A stretch of DNA of 64,000 bases. It comes from Orbilia blumenaviensis. Taxonomy: Eukaryota > Ascomycota > Orbiliomycetes > Orbiliales > Orbiliaceae. A program made the translations under genes and the position numbers. The stretch lies in assembly GCA_036872755.1 (NCBI GenBank), contig JAVHNS010000009.1, positions 1,302,001 through 1,366,000 on the forward strand, given 5' to 3'. Of this stretch, positions 56,429 to 64,000 are shown piece after piece. Position 1 is the stretch's first letter. Every line of letters begins with the position of its first letter. Below the pieces are notes generated by a model. It made no database searches, was not told where the DNA came from, and saw nothing but the letters and a program-made list of their open reading frames with translations.

Positions 56429-57977
56429 TTATTTTGGAGGATTGGTCTTGACGAAGGCCACACCCTTCTCGATGTTCTTCTTCAAATCGGTAACACAGGC
56501 ATCAATCAATCCCTTTTCGTAATCATTGATATCTCCAACCCCTCTGATCTCCTTAACACCCTCAGGGCCCAACTCCACATTCGATGCAAAGAAATCGACA
56601 CCCTGATCCTTGAACAACGGCGACTCCACAAAGGTAGGCTCAACAACACCAGCCTCACCATCCTTAGCCCTAAGTAACGACTCGGCCATTCTGAACCCAG
56701 CGAGAGCCATGGAGAGAGTAGCAGAACCGGCACCATCCTTAGCCTTAACGACTTCATCACCACCGAATTGAATACGGTTTACAAGAGCATCACGGGCTTC
56801 TCCGGAGATATCTGGATGGTTGGATTGGGAGAGGAGTGGGACGATGGTTACGCCGGAGTGACCGCCTACTACGGTGACTTTCTCGTCGGAGGGGTTTGTG
56901 CCCTTGAGTTCGGAGATGAAGCGGGAGGCACGGACGACGTCGAGGGTGGTTACGCCGAAGAGGGTCTTTGGGTTGTAGACTCCGCGGAGTTTGTAGACTT
57001 CGGCGCAGATTGGGACGGTGGAGTTGACCTTGTTTTTTGATCATTTCATGTTAGTTTGGTGGATGTCCTTTTTTTTTTGGACGGTGGAAGAGGGGACGTA
57101 CGGGGTTAGCAATGATGCAGAGCTTAGCCTTTGGATTGGCCTTAGCGGTGGCATCGGCAAGGTCACGGACGATGGAGGCGTTGGTGTTGAACAAGTCTAT
57201 ATTATTATATCCATTAGCAAACTTGATAAGACAACCAAATACAATACCCTACAGCAAAAAGTAAGGAAGGAAGAAGGGAAGACATACCATCACGCGACAT
57301 GCCAGGCTTGCGAGGAACACCGGCAGGGATCAAGACGACCTCAGCATCCTTAACAGCAGCGGCAAGGTTCTCCTCAGATGGAGCATATCCCTTGACCTAT
57401 ATACACAATAACAAAAGCCAATTAGTCAATCCGTATAGAACGCATACCCAGGAGACCAGGCATATATAAAATAAAAGGATAAAACAAGAAGAGGAAGCAC
57501 TTACGACACTGTGGGTGTTAACGTGGGAGATATCAGCAGCGACACCTATATTCCCCAAAGCACACCAAACGGTTAACAAACCATCACTCCCAAAGAGTAT
57601 CCGTAGATCCCATCCCACTATTCCTCTTTCAACCCTCCCTCTAAAAAGGGAAGAGGGACTACCCCATGTCTCCACCCGGACCAAAGGAAACACTAACCAG
57701 GCGCGCCGCGGACATCATACAACGCCAATTCTGTAACCTTTGGCGAAAGCTTCAACAGCAGCGACAATGGCTGTCCAATACCGCCGGCGGCTCCGAGGAC
57801 GGCGACTTTGTAGTACTATAATATATTCCAAACATATATCAGTTATTAAGGTCCTTCCCGAGTTCAATTGGCGTGAAATGGAAGGGAGTTGTGGGGTCTA
57901 AAAGTACCTGAGAGGCAGAAGCCGAGAAGGCACGCTTCTGGGCGAGGTTCTGGGTGGTTCGGCGGAGGGCGTACATT
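56429..57977 (-). CDS. MDH1: Mitochondrial malate dehydrogenase
   Basis: NAD-dependent oxidation of malate to oxaloacetate in the TCA cycle, mitochondrial matrix. Six exons on the minus strand: 57977-57909, 57815-57698, 57545-57505, 57396-57288, 57196-57102, 57028-56429; 343 residues. Exon 1 encodes an Arg-rich, acid-free targeting peptide ([20 protein letters not shown]). NAD site [10 protein letters not shown] (from residue 29), substrate-binding arginines in [14 protein letters not shown], catalytic His201 in GGHSGVT and its partner Asp174 in [11 protein letters not shown]. The C-terminus [17 protein letters not shown] lacks a peroxisomal PTS1, so the mitochondrial form is favoured. All splice phases join cleanly. 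It ends about 1 kb from Sse1, tail to tail. Confidence 0.96.
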
Positions 57978-58958
57978 TTTTATATTATTTCTTCTATTTA
58001 TGTTAGAAGTTAGTTATTTGGTATCTTAGAAGACGTGTTTTGGGTCTTTTCTTTTTTAAAAAAAACTCGTGATTGTATATAGTGGGGGTGGAATGAGGGG
58101 AGGGTTCAGCTCCAGCTCAGCTCCCCACCGTTATAGTGAGAGCGTGAGACAATTGACTGCACCTATACACAGTGAGTACACGTACCTTACAAAGAAAGAA
58201 AAAACCAGTAGAGAAATAAAAGATGAGGGAGGAGATGTTTTTGTTCTTCTAAGAAGGGAGAGAGAGAGAGGTTGAGATCTGAGAGAGAGAAAAAGAGGGA
58301 TGAGCTAGAGAACGCAAAAGCCGAAGGTCGGTGTGTTTTATTATAGCGGGAACCCGCAAAAAAGAAAGCGAATTTTCGGTGCGTTCGGCAAATCCAGGCT
58401 AAAAATTTTCAGTCCCCGTATGTTCAACACAAAAAATAAAGGGCGAAGCCTTGTTTAGGTATTTTATAACTAATAGAAAATGGAAATCCCGCAGTTTTCG
58501 GGATTCACTTTGCATGTGCACACATGTGGCTGGAAGCGTGGGGGAAAGGAAGCAATACGAACAGCGCGCGGGAGGCTTAGTGGGCTCGGGGTTATGTAGT
58601 CTCTATGTGTTATTCATATACTCTAAAATGTTGGGGAATAGAATTCCGCTGACGTCACTTCACGGGACGGTTGGCCTCAGTGGAACTTGCCGGCTGGCCG
58701 ATATCTGATATGGCTAAATAAACTTAACTTTCCAACTGTATATTCGTATTTGATTGTAGATTATAGTAAGTAGGTAGTGGCCATGCTGAAAAGATGTATA
58801 CCCGTGTAAACGCCAAAACGCCAGCATAAATCATCCATATATCCGAGGCACACCGATATCTGGCCTCGTAGCATATCAACATAGATATATATACCTCTCG
58901 CACAAAGAACCGGATATGTATGTAATACCGGGCTTCTACTAGATAAGAGGCAGAGATA
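57978..58958. other. Intergenic region
   Basis: Promoter side of malate dehydrogenase and 3' flank of the UvsD gene. A GA-rich stretch (58255-58310) and an A-rich leader lie close to the MDH start. No gene supported; frames at 58069-58275 and 58451-58708 lack features. Confidence 0.55.
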
Positions 58959-61900
58959 TCACCGCTTCATTTCTTCTTCCCTCAAGACCCTGTCTCCCTC
59001 CAGCATACTCTCCGTCATCGAGTCCCCCCCAGCACCACCACTCCTACCTCTAAACAATCCCCAAATCTCATCCCCTTGCTCCATTGTCACGCTCCCCTCT
59101 AACACTTCCATCGCCATATCCACCGTTTCCGGCAGGATACCGAGATTACTCAGGTAACCCCCTTCCTTCACAAACGCCACCCTCGCAAACACAACTAAGT
59201 GCTTGTATCCATTCCCATTATGTGCTGTGCTCCCCAACAGCCGCTCGATATCGTCATTACTGGTCTGTAGCTTTAAAACACGGTGTATAAAAGACACACC
59301 ATTATTTATAAACTTCACAGAGTTCTGTACGCCGTATCTGTCTTCGTATACTTCTTCTAGCTCGTGGTGCAGCCGCACAATTATACGGCTGAGCGCCTGC
59401 CAGTTGGAGTTTGTGACTAGACTTGTGATACCATGGGTTGTCGAGGCGATGCAGGAGTAGAACGTTAGGATCGCGGATCGGACGGAGAGTATCTCTGCAC
59501 GACGGCGGCCCGGGTGGGCCTCTGGATCGGGCTTGGGTTCTGTGGTTAGTAGAAAAGATGCATGAATTAGGGCTACTCTTTCGTAATCCTTTTGTTGTAG
59601 TGGGTCGGGAGATATTGGTCCGTATGATGTAGAGAAGACGGAAGATGGGAGGGTATTGAGAATTATACGAATGTGAGGGATAGGTTGGTTGTATGTCATG
59701 AATGGGGCAATGAAATCAGGCTGGACAAGCGCCCAGAAGCTAGTTTTTGTTAGTATGATACACCTTACGCATGACGAGTATTGGGATGGGGGCCGTACTG
59801 TTTATTAAGCTCTTCGTCGACTAAAACCCTTAAGGCAACGGTTTCAAACAGCATTAAACACTTCTCGACGTCAATAAGCGGGTTAACTCGGTCATTATGC
59901 CCCTTAAACCGCTCCAGCGAGTTCAACATCACCGTCTTCTGGAGAACATCTACGAAGGATTCTAATATCGTGGGTAATAACTGTTCTCCAAAATCGCTGT
60001 CTATAACATGTTGTAAGAAATCAAGCAGCAATGATAGTGGTTCAAACTAATCTTGTTAGCTAAACCATAATATATTTTGAGAAATTATGATCACTTACAA
60101 ACTTTTCCGTATAACACCGGTTCCATAAAGCGATAAGAATACAACAGATCTTGGCAGGAAACTCCCCATATGTGGCGTCAACGTCGGCTTGCGGAACGTT
60201 CTCCATAAACAATGCTGCTAGAGATGTTCCTGCGTCTGAGGGGAAATGGTAGTTCTCCAAAACTTCCAATATAGTGGGCTCGCCCTCCTCGGGCTTAAAC
60301 GACAGTATGCTCTCGAGGAACTAAAAATACTATTAATACTTCCCGCCGGCAATTTAGTAAGAATCAAGTATACCTGCTGTCTATCGTCGTTTCCTAGCCC
60401 CAAATCCTCAAGGGTCATCTTGTCAATCATAGCATCAAAATCCTCTTCCTCGGGCTCAGGTCCTGCGTCCATCATTAAGGACCTCTGCGAATTACCCCCT
60501 GATTGCAGGATCGGCAGCATCAAGGTCTGTGAATGCTTCATAGGTGATTCATTGGCCTTTCTCTTGCGTTTTGCACTCTTTGAAGGCGTTCTACGACCGC
60601 GACTGCCGGGTATGCCAATCGGAGGGCTACTCCGCAACATACCAGCCTCATCAGCGTCAAACCCATCGCACAGCTCAGTAATCCGGTTCTTCCTGGGTGT
60701 CTGGAGGCCCGTATCTCTAACATTTTTAGGCGGCTGTTTATCCTTCTCTTGATACCGCTTCAATTCCCTATGCATCTCCTTCTGGTCGTTCCGGTCAAAC
60801 TCCAGATCGGCCTGCATCTTCACAACGTCTGCCTTCAATTTTGCCATCTCCTCGTCTGCCTTTTCAGACTTCTGTTGGGCATATGACCGTATAGCGTCAA
60901 CTTCAGAACGATGTTCTGTTTCCGCCTTCTCCATCTTCTTTCTCAGCAGCAAGTTCTCACCCGTCTTAGTCTGCACGTCGACAGTCGCCTGCTTTAGCTT
61001 CTTCTGTAGCTCATCCTTCTCGAGCATTAGCTGCTGCGCAGCCTTCCTTAGCTTTTCCAATTCCTCTAGGTCATGCGCCGATATACCTTTCCCTTCATCT
61101 ACATCCATAGCCACACTTTCACCGGCTCTGATAACCTCTGCTTCGGCAACTGCATCATAGTCCACCATGTCATTGTTGGTAACCCGATGCGACGTCGTCG
61201 CAGTTTTCCCTAACGTAAGATCATTACTACTAATCCAAGCGGAGGTGCCGAATGCAGAGGTTCCCAGAGCCGATGCTTCAAGGGCAGCTGTCCCACCGCG
61301 TGCATCTTGAACAACGACTTCTGTCGCCGCGCCGGCATCCCATAGTTCTTTAGCCTGGTCGTAATTTGCGTATTCTTCCGGCCTGGCGATACTGGTGGGT
61401 GCAGCTGGCGGTTGGGGAGGATTTGGTCTCGCCGTGGGGTATACGGGTCCAGAAGGGCGCTTTACGGCGTTTTGAAGACGTGATTGGTGACCAGGGGTGC
61501 TTGGCAGCGTCGGCTGGGTGATATACGAAGGTGTAGGCTGTCGATATGAATTTCTAGGCTGTAATTGTCTCTGACGGTGTGTGTATGTTTGTGATAATTG
61601 GGTCTGCCGCTGTTCAGCGATATATGCCTGCTGCTGTACCACTGTTGGCGCGGGTTGCGTCGGGACAGCTGTGGCGGCTGGCTGCTTCTGCTGCTGCTGC
61701 TCGGTCTGTCGCTGCTGGGCGAGGTACGCATCCTGCTGCTGCTGCCGTAGTCGCTGACGTTCCTGATTCCGAGCGAGATAAGCGGCACGAACTTCCTTTT
61801 CCTCTTCAGATAGATTTTTTGGCGCAGGCGGTGGAGCGGGTCTTGGTGGTTGGAATGCCGGGTTTGTGTATGGTCTGCTCGGACCAGCGTGTGATTGGGT

Positions 61901-62179
61901 CGCATTGTAGCGATTGGAGCTGAACGAAGCTGAAGCTGCTTTCGAGGAGATTTGGTACGGGTTTCTTTGTGGCTGTGGCTGTTGCTGTCGGATTGGCTGA
62001 GGAGGTTTATTTTGCTGCTGCTTCTGATGTTGATTCTGAGGTTGAGGTTGAGGTTGAGGCTGTTCAGGCTTCTTTTGCTTCTGGGTCAGCGACGCGAGTA
62101 GCGCCGCGTTTTCAATCTCTTGTAGTTGGTCGAGATTGAAGTCATCGTCGGAACCGAAGTAGTCCTCTTCGGCCGCCAT
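58959..62179 (-). CDS. Rad26/UvsD (ATRIP)-family checkpoint protein
   Basis: Partner of the ATR kinase in the DNA-damage checkpoint, nuclear (family knowledge). Exons on the minus strand: 62179-60374, 60320-60099, 60046-59799, 59739-58959; 1,018 residues. The N-terminus is acidic (EEDYFGSDDDFNLDQLQEIENAALL), like the RPA-binding start of ATRIP proteins. A Gln/Pro-rich low-complexity region follows, then a coiled coil (about residues 390-490: ELEKLRKAAQQLMLEKDELQKKLKQA), then a helical C-terminal half (FLESILSFKPEEGEPTILEVL; SVRSAILTFYSCIAST). The start is the first ATG; the open frame upstream begins with TTG. Introns: 53, 52 and 59 bp; for the last, a 29-bp alternative from a second donor at 59768 is possible. 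Assignment rests on layout and motifs, not on a search. Confidence 0.72.
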
Positions 62180-63480
62180 TGGTGGAGTAGGGCATCGCAC
62201 TGGATCGGATATCACCAATGGATGGGTAGATGATTGGCGATTAGACAATTAGGTTGTTTTTTCGGGGAGGGTGAGGATGGAGGATGGGAAGTTGAAGTAC
62301 TGGGGTGGTGGAGTGCATCCTGGACAAGGCTGTCCTGCGGTTTTGGGCCAGGCGAGCTTTTGGCGAGGTCGACTGGTCATAACATACAATTCCGGATCAG
62401 GCCCCACCCGGCAGGGCTATTCGAATTCCTATCATTCCACGAGATTTACAATTGATATCAACTGAAAGGCCATCTCCAAGCTAATTCTCTTCATCTAAAA
62501 ATTCAATATGGTCAACTTCAAGGCAATTATAATTCTATTCAGTTGAGTCAGTAGAGTTTAAAAATCCTGCAGCTGCGCAAGGTGCAGTGCGCTCCACCAG
62601 CTCAAAAGATCCATGCCGCAGGAATACAACTTCAACTTCACAACCGACCTCCTCTTAACGGAGAAACGACTCTTCAACGTCTATATTCCTTAACTACGTC
62701 TATAGCTGCTCGGCACAGCTAAAACTTTAAAGAAATATGACACTCAATTGCAAAACTTGTGTCATCAAATCAACCATGATCATACAATGCATTCCAGCTC
62801 GCCGGCTGCACGCCGAAACTACCGCCAGAATGCACGGGTGGATCCTTAGCGAAATCGAATTGCCGCTTCCCGAGAATCGACTTTTTAGCTCCTCCCCAAA
62901 TGGACAGACTCCAGATATTATCCACTAGTGCTAGCTCCACATGGCCTTGTGGGTAGACGAAGCGGGGACACCGACAGCTATGAGGTTTTGGCGGTGGTGC
63001 AGGTTGACCGGTGGCTATTATAGACGAGCTGTTGAGCCGTCCCACACACATGCATGCAAGAACCCTGGGCGGGAAAAAAAATAAAAAAATACAACTTCCA
63101 ACAAGGTAGACGGTTGGACGAACTACCCTGCTCGGATATCATACCATCCTATCCAAAGAAATGACGGGGGTGGTTAGCTGCGTTAGTTAGCTAAGCTTGA
63201 GAGTTGAAATCTGAGATTTGAAACCATACAATCAACTATCGAGCTGAGCTAAGCTACCTATCGGGCTATCTATCTATACGTGCGCAGACTGTGCCGTAGC
63301 TATGAATCCATGAATCCCAGCGCGGGGTCAAAAGTGTCTATAAAGAGTCGGGCATAAGCGCCTACACAGCCATGGGATCAAATCAAGTCACACCAAAGGA
63401 ATCACATCAATCACATCTCTATTTGCCTTAATCAATACCTTTCTTTTTTTTCCCTCTTATAAGAAGCAGTTATATATATA
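62180..63480. other. Divergent intergenic region
   Basis: Upstream regions of UvsD and of the Clr5-like gene. Short frames at 62234-62465 and 62737-63051 show no family features. Contains CTAG/TAGCTA palindromic words near 63180-63270 and an A run (about 63074-63090). Confidence 0.55.
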
Positions 63481-64000
63481 ATGTCCAAATACGAAAACTT
63501 CAAGCAGTACGATGGCGCAAGGGTCCAGAAGCGAGGATACCGTAGAAACGAAATATGGGATGAACATAAAGATTTCATTCTGGCACTTGTGCAAAGGGGT
63601 GAGAAGCAACGGAATATACTACTTACACTGGAAAATGAGAGAGGGTTTAAAACCAAGTTCGTAAAAAAGCCTTCTATTTCATCTAAATTTTGAATGAAAT
63701 TTGTATTCATTGGATTTCAATGAAGCAATCGTGTTTTGTTAGACTTGTAAACGGCTTCGGAATATCCACTTTGTTGCATTTATAGCTAAAAACGCAGCGC
63801 AAAAATCTAGTTTGAACCAACTGAAGAGCAAATTGGGAATATGGGGCGCTTCAAGCAAAAACTTGGCAAAGAAGCAGCGAAAATGGATATATCAAATGAA
63901 TCAACGAAGGCAGGCCCAAGGAAAGCAGACAGTGTTCTACTATGGAGATACCGGACAGGAAATCACTGAGTCGCAGATCAGTGCTATCATGAAGGGCGGA
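63481..64000 (+). CDS. Clr5-like domain protein, 3' end outside the window
   Basis: Exon 1 63481-63656 from ATG 63481, then an inferred 154-bp intron (GTTCGT...ATCTAG), then exon 2 from 63811 running to the right edge. The joined sequence reads RRNEIWDEHKDFILALVQRGEKQRNILLTLENERGFKTNLNQLKSKLGIWG, which has the W...I..L...G......IL..LE.E.GF......L...L..WG pattern of the Clr5 domain found at the N-terminus of many fungal proteins, some with ankyrin or TPR repeats. The following KNLAKKQRKWIYQ is basic. A stop at 63691-63693 ends exon 1 if the intron is not removed, so the 70-residue frame seen without splicing is probably not the product. What lies beyond the window is unknown. Confidence 0.7.

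Noticed and set aside
58069..58275. Small frame next to the MDH start
   Set aside because: Lies in the MDH promoter, rich in GA repeats, no homology cues.

Overview
The window is nuclear DNA of a filamentous ascomycete (Pezizomycotina). The evidence is eukaryotic genes with short introns (about 60-270 bp, GTRNGT donors, CTAAY branch sites, YAG acceptors), fungus-only or typically fungal genes (translation elongation factor 3, Hsp88/Sse1, an intracellular fungal aspartic protease, a PTH11/rhodopsin-type membrane protein, a NACHT-ankyrin NLR, a Clr5-like domain), and long AT-rich intergenic regions with homopolymer tracts. The mix of F-box, ankyrin and zinc-domain families would fit an early-diverging lineage such as Orbiliomycetes or Pezizomycetes, but that is only an inference.

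Layout. 1-3.8 kb: the 3' part of thiamine pyrophosphokinase and a complete peroxisomal 3-ketoacyl-CoA thiolase. 4.5-10.2 kb: three paralogous two-exon F-box genes. 10.9-19.8 kb: an accessory block with a small conserved fungal protein, three proteins sharing a CxxC...CxxH...CC...GC...H metal-site pattern, a fourth relative that has only their N-terminal helical module, and a large secreted acidic protein of unknown function. 20.4-22.1 kb: an aspartic protease without signal peptide. 22.1-26.4 kb: gene-poor. 26.4-29.7 kb: elongation factor 3. 29.7-32 kb: AT-rich DNA with a degraded inverted-repeat element. 32.0-38.1 kb: one very large NLR-type gene on the minus strand, reconstructed here as N-terminal domain, NACHT, ankyrin repeats and C-terminal SPRY. 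39.6-41.0 kb: rhodopsin/PTH11-like membrane protein. 43.4-44.4 kb: GPI-anchored GH45-like protein that lacks the usual catalytic acid. 48.6-50 kb: single-pass membrane protein with dibasic sites. 51-51.6 kb: RNase P/MRP subunit Rpr2. 52.8-55.5 kb: Hsp110/Sse1. 56.4-58 kb: mitochondrial malate dehydrogenase. 59-62.2 kb: Rad26/UvsD (ATRIP) checkpoint protein. Right edge: start of a Clr5-like gene.

The housekeeping genes (thiolase, EF3, Sse1, MDH, Rpr2, UvsD) are separated by accessory blocks. The main result of the hunt is that the NACHT gene and the ankyrin-SPRY gene join in frame through canonical introns, giving one roughly 1,800-residue NLR. Other notable points are the GH45-like protein with Asp to Ser at the catalytic acid position, the local zinc-domain family, and an inverted-repeat element whose arms differ almost only by transitions, as repeat-induced point mutation (RIP) would leave. 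All exon structures were read by eye from splice signals, reading phase and remembered family patterns. No database search was run.
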